Shown piece by piece: positions 33,367 to 40,787 of a stretch of 44,239 bases of DNA. The stretch is from NCBI GenBank assembly GCA_024690485.1, contig JAILPB010000011.1:1-44239 (forward strand), given 5' to 3'. The position numbers were made by a program, and so were the translations under genes. Each line of letters opens with the position of its first letter. Position 1 is the first letter of the stretch. The stretch is from Butyrivibrio sp. (GTDB lineage: Bacteria > Bacillota > Clostridia > Lachnospirales > Lachnospiraceae). The notes beneath the pieces are model-generated. The model was not told the origin of the DNA. It searched no databases and worked only from the letters and a program-made list of their open reading frames with translations.

Positions 33367-33945
33367 TTAAAGCTCTATTTTTCTGCAAAAATCAAGCCCG
33401 CTGCCATCATGGGCTGTAATAAGAAGGGGATTGCTACCCTGCTTTTCCCTAATATAATTAATTGCCGTAATTTTGTTTTCTTCATCAAGTCCAGCGAAGG
33501 GCTCATCCAGAATGAGCATATCAAAAGAAATCGAACATGCTCTTACTATGGCAACCCTTCTCTTCATGCCACCGGAAAGCTCTCTTACAGGCTTTTTTAG
33601 CGCCTCAGCAGGAAGCAGTTTTAAAAGCTCTTCCTCTGCAACCTTAGCGGAGTTTTTCTTATTTACCATAACTACATTTTCTATAGCGGTAAAATCCTCA
33701 CACAGCCTGTTTTCCTGAAAAACAACTCCGGCATTAAGATATGGATACTTGTAATCACCCATAAGATGAACCCTGCCTGAAGTAGGCTCTTCCAGCCCAA
33801 GAAGTATTCTGACCAGAGTCGTCTTACCCTTTCCTGATTCGCCTATTATGGCATAGGAATGATTATTTTCTATTTCAAGCTTGAAGTTATCAAGGACCTT
33901 CTGGTCACCATAGCACTTGGTTATATTGTCAAGATCAATTGTCAC
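33367..33945 (-). CDS. ABC importer ATP-binding subunit (SsuB/TauB-like)
   Basis: 192 residues from a GTG at 33945, with AAGGAG six bases upstream. Longer in-frame starts (TTG at 33966) have no site. Walker A GESGKGKTT, Q-loop VFQENRLCED, signature LSGGMKRRVAIVRA, Walker B MLILDEPFAGLDE and switch His LITAHD are all present. It is shorter than most SsuB-type subunits (about 240-260), ending soon after the H-loop. The start overlaps the permease end by 11 bases. Family membership is certain; substrate unknown. Confidence 0.88.
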   Translation of the reverse strand: MTIDLDNITKCYGDQKVLDNFKLEIENNHSYAIIGESGKGKTTLVRILLGLEEPTSGRVHLMGDYKYPYLNAGVVFQENRLCEDFTAIENVVMVNKKNSAKVAEEELLKLLPAEALKKPVRELSGGMKRRVAIVRACSISFDMLILDEPFAGLDEENKITAINYIREKQGSNPLLITAHDGSGLDFCRKIEL

Positions 33946-34684
33946 CTTTAGCTCCTTTCCCACCAAGTAGTGTAATAAGCCCGGTGATTATTTTTTCTGT
34001 AATATATGAAACCAGGACAATTGTAAAAGTCCAGGCAAAAAGCTCTGATGTATCAAGTAAAACCTTGGCCTTGTACAATCCGTTACCCATTGTCAGGGCG
34101 CTCTGGCCGATTACTTCCGCAGCAACTCCGCTCTTAAATCCCATTCCTATGGACAAAGAGAGGGAGCTTTTAAAAAACGGAACAAGAGAAGGCAGATAAA
34201 TATATCTAACCTGATTAAACCTTGGCATCCTGTATACATAAGCCATCTCAAGAAGATCCGCAGCTGATGCAGAAATCCCCTCCAGAACAGATGTATAAAC
34301 TATAGGAAATACAACCAGCGCAGAAATCACTGTTGAGACGTTGCCGCTACCAAACCATATAAGAACGAGCACAGCAAAACTGGCTACCGGAACGGCTTTT
34401 ACAACCTGGGCAATAGGTGAAAGCAGATCCTTTACTATGGAAATCTTATAAGACGCTATTCCCAGCACAACGCCAAGGATCACACCTATAAGTATTCCTC
34501 CCATGATATGAACATATGATGATAAAACAGAGGATATAAACTCCCCATCCCCCAAGAGACCAAAAAGTGACTTTATTGTTTCTATGGGGCCTGCAAACAA
34601 TACACTGTTATGGATAATAAGAGCTGCCACCTGCCAGATTACTACCCATAGCGCTATAATTCCGATTTTCTTTAGTATTTTCAT
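33935..34684 (-). CDS. ABC importer permease (SsuC/TauC-like)
   Basis: 249 residues from the ATG at 34684 (GAGGG six bases upstream). Six or so membrane spans. The coupling-loop region reads VYRMPRFNQVRYIYLPSLVP, and the SIGMGFKSGVAAEVIGQSAL segment is typical of the nitrate/sulfonate/taurine-type BPD permeases. It lies between the binding-protein gene (24-base gap) and the ATPase gene (11-base overlap). Confidence 0.9.
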   Translation of the reverse strand: MKILKKIGIIALWVVIWQVAALIIHNSVLFAGPIETIKSLFGLLGDGEFISSVLSSYVHIMGGILIGVILGVVLGIASYKISIVKDLLSPIAQVVKAVPVASFAVLVLIWFGSGNVSTVISALVVFPIVYTSVLEGISASAADLLEMAYVYRMPRFNQVRYIYLPSLVPFFKSSLSLSIGMGFKSGVAAEVIGQSALTMGNGLYKAKVLLDTSELFAWTFTIVLVSYITEKIITGLITLLGGKGAKGDN

Positions 34685-34708
34685 AATCCCTCGCAAAACT
34701 TATAGTTT

Positions 34709-35818
34709 TTATTTGGAAAAATTATCATAGAAGTCATCACCAGGAAGCTTTCCGCCAACAGACTTTTGATCCTGATCGTACAAAACCTGCAGGAAGCCTT
34801 CCATATAAGTTTTCGCTTCCTCTCCGCTTATGCAGACAATATTACACCCCGGAAGTGCCAGCTGGGCAACTTCCTTATTTTCTATAATACCGTAGTTTAC
34901 TATTAGCTCAGCTGTTTCCTCATATTTAGTCTGCGCAAAAGTTGCACTTTTTTCATGTTCATCCAAAAAAAGCCTTACCGCGTCCGGATGTTCATTTAAG
35001 AAGTCATTTCTTACTACCGTAACTCCGGTTAGGAACTTTGACTCATCAGTGGTCTTATCCCATTCTCCTGTTAAAGAGAAATTGATATGCAGGTTTTCAT
35101 TTTGAACTGCCGCTACAGTTGCAAAAGGCTGAGGAAGTATCGCCACCTTGGACGGATCTTCTTTTAGAGTCGCAGCTATCTCTGTAGCTTCAGATTTAAA
35201 AACAGGTACAGCATCTGATACTTCGTACTTTTTGCACAAGTATTTAAAAGCATACTCAGGAATAGTTCCCTGCCCTGTCATAAGAACTTCTTTTCCTGCC
35301 AGATCCTTCATTCCATCTATGGACTCATCACCGGATACGCAGTACAAAACGCCAAGAGTATTTATATCTACAAGGCTGATCTTTCCTTCTGTCTTGTTAT
35401 ATAAAACAGAAGCAAGGTTAGCAGGAATCAGAGCAATATCTATATCTCCGGATACAAGCTTTGCAGCGATCTCATCTGGCATTGCAGACATCTCAAATTC
35501 GTAGTTACCGTCTGATGTGCCATCCTCAAAATCTTTCATAAGATTAACAATACCTATGGTTGTAGGCCCCTTAAGAGATCCGACTCTTATGACAGCATCA
35601 TCCTGCTCGCCGGTATCGAAGCTCCCCTGTCCATCTTTTGTAGCTGATTCATCTGTCTTCTGCTCATTTTCACTTAAAGCATCAGCCTCAGCGCTTTCAG
35701 GTTCAATACCCTCTGCACTTGTTTCATTTGTAGTTTCAACTTTAGTTTGACCACATCCTGAAAGTAGAGCCATACATAATGACACGGCTACTGCCGCCTT
35801 AAAACACTTTTTTAACAT
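34709..35818 (-). CDS. ABC importer substrate-binding lipoprotein (SsuA/NMT1-like)
   Basis: 369 residues from the ATG at 35818 (GGAGGAG four to six bases upstream). The signal peptide ends in lipobox LLSGC with Cys22, followed by an acidic Glu/Ser/Thr linker of about 50 residues. The binding domain begins IRVGSLKGPTTIGIVNLMKD and has EIAAKLVSGDIDIALIPANL, the pattern of COG0715-type proteins for sulfonates, nitrate or pyrimidine precursors. There is no riboswitch or pathway gene nearby to name the ligand. It is the third gene of an importer set after the HAD gene (37-base gap). Confidence 0.88.
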   Translation of the reverse strand: MLKKCFKAAVAVSLCMALLSGCGQTKVETTNETSAEGIEPESAEADALSENEQKTDESATKDGQGSFDTGEQDDAVIRVGSLKGPTTIGIVNLMKDFEDGTSDGNYEFEMSAMPDEIAAKLVSGDIDIALIPANLASVLYNKTEGKISLVDINTLGVLYCVSGDESIDGMKDLAGKEVLMTGQGTIPEYAFKYLCKKYEVSDAVPVFKSEATEIAATLKEDPSKVAILPQPFATVAAVQNENLHINFSLTGEWDKTTDESKFLTGVTVVRNDFLNEHPDAVRLFLDEHEKSATFAQTKYEETAELIVNYGIIENKEVAQLALPGCNIVCISGEEAKTYMEGFLQVLYDQDQKSVGGKLPGDDFYDNFSK

Positions 35819-35855
35819 ATCTCCTCCATAAAAAAATAATTTCATCCGTCAAAAA

Positions 35856-36638
35856 TCAGATAATCTCAAAATGCTTTAAAGCATTATAAATTCCATCTTC
35901 CTCCAAGGGCGATGTGATATAATCCGCATACTCGCTAAGGTCATGGTAAGTATCCCCCATGGCAACACCTACACCTGCAGTTATAAGCATCTCCTTATCA
36001 TTAATACTATCACCGAAGGAAAAAGTATCCTTCACATCCTCAGATAAAAGCTCGCAGACCTTCAAAACCGCAGTTCCTTTGTTATAGCCCTTTGGAACCA
36101 TCTCAACAACACTGTCGCTGTGAATAATATAATCATAGAGATCTGAAAGTTCATCAAAACACTTATCTCTCTCAGAAACAGGTATCTTTGTAGCGCAGGA
36201 TAACTTCTGAATTTCCCAATTTCCATAGCACTCATCAATGCCCCTAAGTTTATCTCCCATCTCCTCTATGACTTTAGCTCCGTACATATCATCCTTGAAA
36301 TCATCTATTTCAAGGTACAGATGCTCATTTCCTTCCAAGATAGGTAAAAAGCCGTACCGCCTTACAGTATCTACAGTTCTTATGGCATCCTCTCTCGGTA
36401 TATTTCTTCTGTAAATGATATCCCCGTTATATTCGATCATAGTTCCGCAGGCAGTAATTATTCCGTCAAATCCGATTCCAAGAAGTTCCTTGTTATGAAC
36501 AAATGCTCTGCTTCTTCCTGTATTTATAAAACAGTGATGACCGTTTTCTCTTGCTTTTTTAATTGCCTCTTTGGTACTGCCCGGAATTTCATTTTTATAA
36601 TTCCACAAAGTTCCATCTATATCAAAAAATAAAACCAT
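35856..36638 (-). CDS. HAD-superfamily hydrolase, Cof type
   Basis: 260 residues from the ATG at 36638 (AGGATTTGG upstream; the in-frame TTG at 36653 has no site). It is probably a sugar-phosphate or flavin-phosphate phosphatase. Motif I is FFDIDGTLW, motif II INTGRSRAF, motif III includes KGTAVLKV, and motif IV GDSINDKEML, with GVGVAMGD after it. The cap is the C2B type between motifs II and III. It precedes the importer genes by 37 bases on the same strand, so it may dephosphorylate an imported compound; that link is inference. Confidence 0.9.
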   Translation of the reverse strand: MVLFFDIDGTLWNYKNEIPGSTKEAIKKARENGHHCFINTGRSRAFVHNKELLGIGFDGIITACGTMIEYNGDIIYRRNIPREDAIRTVDTVRRYGFLPILEGNEHLYLEIDDFKDDMYGAKVIEEMGDKLRGIDECYGNWEIQKLSCATKIPVSERDKCFDELSDLYDYIIHSDSVVEMVPKGYNKGTAVLKVCELLSEDVKDTFSFGDSINDKEMLITAGVGVAMGDTYHDLSEYADYITSPLEEDGIYNALKHFEII

Positions 36639-36750
36639 TCCAAATCCTTTCAAAATGCCAAATTACATACCTGAATATTTTATCAGAAAATGCACTACTT
36701 TTTCCATATAAAACGCATCATTATGAGGTTTTTTGTATATACATATTTTC

Positions 36751-36795
36751 TAAAAAAGAACCCTCCTTCTGGAAACTAAATCCATCAGGGAGGGT
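36751..36795 (-). terminator. Terminator after uxaC
   Basis: On the minus strand ACCCTCC pairs with GGAGGGT (36789-36795 with 36760-36766). Inner TGATGG/CCAG pairing shortens the loop, and a stretch of six T follows. It lies 43 bases after the uxaC stop. Confidence 0.8.
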
Positions 36796-36837
36796 CATCA
36801 GCATACTCTTAATTTAAGTTGTATTATCTGCAGGTTT

Positions 36838-38247
36838 TCAAAGCTTTAAGTTAAAATACTCGTTGGCATTATTAAAGCAGATATCCTCTATAAGCTTATC
36901 AAGGTATTCCTTATTATCCGGATACTCTCCGTTTTCTACAATATTGCCTATCTTGTTGCACAGAATCCTTCTGAAATACTCGTGCCTTGGGAATGACAAA
37001 AAGCTTCTGGAATCTGTAAGCATTCCAACAAATGTAGAAACAAGACCTACTGAGCACAGGCTCTCAAGCTGCTTCTCCATGCCCATTCTGTTATCAAGAA
37101 ACCACCATGCTGCTCCAAGCTGCACTTTACCGCGGATTCCTTCCTCATTACTCTGAAAATTTCCTGCCATTGCAGCAAGCATATCCATATCCTTTGAGTT
37201 AAGGCAATAAAGTATTGTCCTTGGTAAAAGGCCATCCCTGTCCATTGAATCAAGAAGTCCTGAAAGCTGCGGAGCATAGTTAAAATCGTTAACACTGTCA
37301 AAACCTGTATCCGGTCCAAGCATCTCATAAAATCTTTTGGAATTACTTCTTATAGCCCCGATATGAAGCTGCATTGCAAGGCCTTTTTCCGCATATATCT
37401 TACCAAGCTCAGATAAAAGATAGCCGTGGTATTTTCCAAGTTCCTTCTCTGTAAGCTTCTTGCCGCTAAGTCCCTTATGGAAAATCTCATCAACTTCGCT
37501 ATAGCTTGCAGGAATGTAAAAACTGTTCTCAAGGCTATGATCTGTAACTCTGCAGCCACTCTTTTTAAAGAAATCAAGCCTGTAGGACAATGCCTCCAGC
37601 AGCTCCTTTACGTTTGAAATGGGAGTCGCTGATGCATTTTCAAGAAGCTTGATATAGTCAGCAAAGCCTTCCTTCTCGATGTTTATAGCTTTCTCCGGTC
37701 TAAATGAAGGACATACTTTAATATCGAAACCTTCTTCCCTTAGCTTTCTGTGGTACTTAAGGCTGTCTACCGGATCATCGGTTGTACAAAGAGCCTTAAC
37801 GTTAAGCCTCCTTAAAAGATTTCTTACTGAATATTCGTCCTTTTTAAGAAGCTCATTGCATTTATCATAGATTTCTCTGGCACTCTTTTTACTTAAAGGC
37901 GTAGTTATTCCAAAATATCTTTGAAGTTCAAGATGAGTCCAGTGATAAAGCGGATTACCGATACAAGCTTCAACAGTATCAGCCCATGCCTCAAACTTTT
38001 CGTAAGGATCTGCGTCTCCCGTAATAAGTTTTTCGGAAACGCCATGAGCCCTCATTGCACGCCACTTATAGTGGTCACCTGAAAGCCACAAGTCAGTAAT
38101 ATTGTCAAAATGTCTGTCGTGGAAAATATCTTTGGGACTTAAATGATTATGATAATCGATTATAGCGGCATCCTGTGCCACATCCTTAAACAATCTTTTC
38201 GCTGTCTCAGTTTCCAGCAGGAAATCATCATCCATAAAATTCTTCAT
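36838..38247 (-). CDS. uxaC: Glucuronate isomerase
   Basis: 469 residues from the ATG at 38247 (GGAGGG upstream; a GTG at 38253 overlaps that site). It converts glucuronate to fructuronate and galacturonate to tagaturonate, the entry step of hexuronate catabolism. Family segments are IDYHNHLSPKDIFHDRHFDN, TDLWLSGDHYKWRAMRAHGV, ALCTTDDPVDSLKYH, QLHIGAIRSN and the C-terminal GMLTDSRSFLSFPRHEYFRR. No uxaB, uxuA or kdg genes adjoin it, so it stands apart from the rest of the pathway. Suits a pectin- or xylan-degrading lifestyle. Confidence 0.96.
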   Translation of the reverse strand: MKNFMDDDFLLETETAKRLFKDVAQDAAIIDYHNHLSPKDIFHDRHFDNITDLWLSGDHYKWRAMRAHGVSEKLITGDADPYEKFEAWADTVEACIGNPLYHWTHLELQRYFGITTPLSKKSAREIYDKCNELLKKDEYSVRNLLRRLNVKALCTTDDPVDSLKYHRKLREEGFDIKVCPSFRPEKAINIEKEGFADYIKLLENASATPISNVKELLEALSYRLDFFKKSGCRVTDHSLENSFYIPASYSEVDEIFHKGLSGKKLTEKELGKYHGYLLSELGKIYAEKGLAMQLHIGAIRSNSKRFYEMLGPDTGFDSVNDFNYAPQLSGLLDSMDRDGLLPRTILYCLNSKDMDMLAAMAGNFQSNEEGIRGKVQLGAAWWFLDNRMGMEKQLESLCSVGLVSTFVGMLTDSRSFLSFPRHEYFRRILCNKIGNIVENGEYPDNKEYLDKLIEDICFNNANEYFNLKL

Positions 38248-38334
38248 ACTCACCCTCCAAATAAAGAAAAAACTCCCCTCAATATAAAGATATCAATTTC
38301 ACGGCCAAAAATCATTCCCAATTATTGCTATCTT

Positions 38335-38351
38335 TTTGCGCGCAAATTGCG
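38335..38351. promoter_or_regulatory. Palindromic site upstream of uxaC
   Basis: TTTGCGCGCAAA (38335-38346) is a perfect 12-base palindrome, and CGCAAATTGCG (38341-38351) is an overlapping near-palindrome. It lies about 90 bases before uxaC and 35 bases after the upstream lipoprotein gene. It resembles a LacI- or GntR-type operator; the regulator is unknown. Confidence 0.35.
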
Positions 38352-38385
38352 AATAAATCCAGTTTCCGTCTAATGTATCAGCCAT

Positions 38386-39102
38386 TTAGTTTCCAAAGAT
38401 GTCTTCAAGAGTCAGTTCCTTACCTGTTCTCTCCTCATACATCTCTTCAAAGCTCTTGTTCTGATCCTTGGGGTCAAGGTCTACATCCTTTGCGCTTTTC
38501 TTCCACTGACTGTCATCAGGCAAAAAGGCATAAATGAGGTTGTGCTGAACCCACTCATAGACCATGTCCTCAGCTGTTCTGTAGGACTCCATATCTGCGC
38601 CGTGGATTGGGTGCTCGTCAATAAGCGCCTGACAGATTATCAAAAGATCCGCCTCGTTATCTATTTTGTAGGAATCTATTATCTTCCAGTTGTCAGTTTT
38701 ATACTGGGCATTGAAGGTCTCATCACCATAAGTGAAGGTGTAGTCTGCACCTTTCCCTGTGGTATCTGTAAGGTTAATGTCTGATGCAGACGTCAGGATG
38801 CCTGTTTCTTCGTTATTTTCACCGGCAGAGCTATCCTGCGCATCAGTAGCTTCAGTGCCAGTGCCCTCATCTGCAGAAGCCTCCTCTTTAGACTCCTCAG
38901 CGGTATCCTCTGCAACAGGCTCCTCTATTACAGCTTCATTCTCTGCACTTTCATCTGTATTTACGTCTACGCTCTCAGCTTCAATCTGCTCATTTTCAAT
39001 CTGACTGCTATCTTCAGCTACTTTCCCGCAGCCTGCGATCATAAAGGCTGCAAGACTGCTCGCCATAAAAAGCTTAGTTATAAATCTGATATTTCTTTTC
39101 AA
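38386..39102 (-). CDS. Acidic lipoprotein of unknown function
   Basis: 238 residues from a TTG at 39102 (GGAGG six bases upstream). The first ATG in frame would remove most of the signal peptide. Lipobox IAGC with Cys25, then about 75 residues rich in Glu, Ser, Asp and Ala that look like an unstructured spacer. The C-terminal 130 residues form a compact domain with ADYTFTYGDETFNAQYKTDN and YKIDNEADLLIICQALIDEH, ending EERTGKELTLEDIFGN. I do not recognise the family. The gene ends 138 bases before uxaC and has its own region upstream, after the permease terminator. Confidence 0.8.
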   Translation of the reverse strand: MKRNIRFITKLFMASSLAAFMIAGCGKVAEDSSQIENEQIEAESVDVNTDESAENEAVIEEPVAEDTAEESKEEASADEGTGTEATDAQDSSAGENNEETGILTSASDINLTDTTGKGADYTFTYGDETFNAQYKTDNWKIIDSYKIDNEADLLIICQALIDEHPIHGADMESYRTAEDMVYEWVQHNLIYAFLPDDSQWKKSAKDVDLDPKDQNKSFEEMYEERTGKELTLEDIFGN

Positions 39103-39180
39103 AGAATTCCTCCTTAAAACTCATTTCAAAAGGTTATGTCTATTATAACCTTTTTCGCCGCATAAAAGCGCTGTACACAG

Positions 39181-39209
39181 AAAAAACACCGGAAATTCCG
39201 GTGTTTTTC
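39181..39209 (-). terminator. Terminator after the NhaD/ArsB-like permease
   Basis: ACACCGG and CCGGTGT (39186-39192 with 39198-39204) around AAATT, flanked by A and T runs on the two sides, so it can work on both strands. It lies about 75 bases after the permease stop. Confidence 0.85.
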
Positions 39210-39282
39210 ATAAATCATATTATGTAATCCTTTACTTCTTCAAGCATATAAAGCTGCGTTACAAAAGCCTTGGCCTCATAGC

Positions 39283-40557
39283 TTATCTCCAAAGTGCCCA
39301 AAGGAACACATACGCTCCGATTACTGCTGCAAGAGTAAAGGGAATACCGATTCTTGCAAAGTCCTTAAAGCTAACCTCGTAGCCTTCTTTTCTAAGCATA
39401 CCTACACCTGCGATGTTGCAGCTTGCGCCTACAGGAGTGATGTTTCCGCCAAGTGTTGCGCCGCAAAGAAGTCCGAAATACATAAGGCAGGGATTAACTC
39501 CAAGGGTTGCTGTTACTGACTTAAGGATAGGAAGCATTGTTGCAACATAAGGAATGTTGTCGATGAATGCTGAGATCAGAACTGATCCCCATACCACTAT
39601 TGTAAAGAGTGCAAAGAGGTTGCTTCCGCCAACGGTAACAATAAAGTTAGCAAGGTCGTTAACAAGACCGATGTTCTTTACGCCGCCGATTACCATGAAA
39701 AGTCCTGTAAGAAGGAGCACTGTGTCATAGTCAAGGCTCTTAACCACCCTCTTAATTCTGTCTGCGTCGTGATCCTTAATGTACTCCCAAGCCATACCGA
39801 TAAGTGAGCAGATAAGGCAGATCATACCGTTTGTGATCTCGGGCTTTTCAGGAATAAATGAAGCGCCCATAAGGAGAACAACGTGAGCAACCATCATGAT
39901 TGTGGGCACGTAGTCTGTAACAACTGTCTTCTCTGTTGCTACAACAGGCTCCTTGTCCTTTCTAAATAAGAACATCATGATCGGCACTGTAAGAAGTGCA
40001 CCAAGCTCAACTGCAAAGAAGATACCAAGTCTTCCGTCCATCCAGAAGAAATCCATGAAGTCCATGTTTGCGTATTCTTTTGCAGCAAGCATGATTGATG
40101 TGGTATCACCAACAAGTGTTGCAGCACCCTGAAGGTTTGAAGAAACCGCAATTGAGATGATCATGGGAACAGGATTTATCTTAAGCTTTTTACAAATAGC
40201 AAGCCCAACGGGTGCAACCATTAAAAGTGTTGCAACGTTATCGATAAATGCTGAAATAAGTCCTGAGAAAAGTGACATGAAGATTGTAACCCACATTACG
40301 TTGGGAGCCAGATCCATGAGCTTTTCCGCGATGAGATTGGGCATCTTTGATTCGATGAAATAGTCAACAAGAAGAAGTGTACCAAAGATCATAAGAAGTA
40401 CGTTCCAGTCAACTGCTGTGGGAACCTGAGCAATTGGAAGGATTCCTGTTGCCACGTAGATTGCCGCTACGCAAAGAGCTATGATGGCACGTCTTTTGGG
40501 AAAAGATATAAGCCCAACATACATGCCTACAAATAAAACGATTGCAAGAATTTTCAT
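39283..40557 (-). CDS. ArsB/NhaD-type (ion transporter superfamily) permease
   Basis: 424 residues and about eleven membrane spans. Two inverted halves each carry the superfamily hallmark. The first half has FSGLISAFIDNVATLLMVAP and then SNLQGAATLVGDTTSIML; the second has VLISAFIDNIPYVATMLPIL and then GATLGGNITPVGASCNIAGV. This places it in the IT superfamily with ArsB, NhaD and SLC13 carriers, but does not tell the ion. The preceding riboswitch-like leader, if it is yybP-ykoY, links expression to Mn2+. A role in manganese export or in transport of a metal-binding anion is then possible. No arsR/arsC genes adjoin, so arsenite export is less likely. Confidence 0.85.
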   Translation of the reverse strand: MKILAIVLFVGMYVGLISFPKRRAIIALCVAAIYVATGILPIAQVPTAVDWNVLLMIFGTLLLVDYFIESKMPNLIAEKLMDLAPNVMWVTIFMSLFSGLISAFIDNVATLLMVAPVGLAICKKLKINPVPMIISIAVSSNLQGAATLVGDTTSIMLAAKEYANMDFMDFFWMDGRLGIFFAVELGALLTVPIMMFLFRKDKEPVVATEKTVVTDYVPTIMMVAHVVLLMGASFIPEKPEITNGMICLICSLIGMAWEYIKDHDADRIKRVVKSLDYDTVLLLTGLFMVIGGVKNIGLVNDLANFIVTVGGSNLFALFTIVVWGSVLISAFIDNIPYVATMLPILKSVTATLGVNPCLMYFGLLCGATLGGNITPVGASCNIAGVGMLRKEGYEVSFKDFARIGIPFTLAAVIGAYVFLWALWR

Positions 40558-40601
40558 AAGAAACGAGTCCTTTCAGAATAAGATTATAAGGTTGTAGTCA
40601 T

Positions 40602-40642
40602 AAAAAGAGACTTCTACTGCATGTAACTGCAGTAAAAGTCTC
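40602..40642 (-). terminator. Riboswitch expression-platform terminator
   Basis: On the minus strand GAGACTTTTACTGCA (40628-40642) pairs with TGCAGTAGAAGTCTC (40607-40621): 15 pairs with one G-T, six-base loop, then five T. Its 5' arm shares GAGACTTTTACT with the 3' strand of the aptamer's closing stem. The two structures exclude each other, so ligand binding would prevent termination. Confidence 0.85.
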
Positions 40643-40730
40643 GCTAATTACAACATATCCGGGGAAGCATCCTTCCCGTATTGACGAATAAATGTTACAT
40701 GCTTTTGCATGGAAACTACTCCCTTTTACT
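40631..40730 (-). promoter_or_regulatory. yybP-ykoY family (Mn2+) riboswitch aptamer
   Basis: A 100-base element on the minus strand. AGTAAAAG (40723-40730) closes with CTTTTACT (40631-40638). Inside the 5' side is GGGAGTAG; the 3' side has TTAGCGAGAC. In the middle is CGTCAATACGGG, followed by a GGAAG...CTTCC stem. These are the conserved loops of the yybP-ykoY family (GGGGAGUAG, GUCGUCAnnACG, AGCGAGACC) known to bind Mn2+. It sits between a promoter and an intrinsic terminator 73 bases before the permease. Confidence 0.85.
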
Positions 40731-40736
40731 CATTAA

Positions 40737-40765
40737 AAAATATCAGATTTTAAGGTAATCGTCAA
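40737..40765 (-). promoter_or_regulatory. Promoter of the riboswitch-permease unit
   Basis: TTGACG (40760-40765), 17 bases, TATTTT (40737-40742) on the minus strand. The predicted start is at about 40,731, at the first base of the aptamer stem. Confidence 0.7.
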
Positions 40766-40787
40766 CAAGACCGGTGTTGTCTTTATT

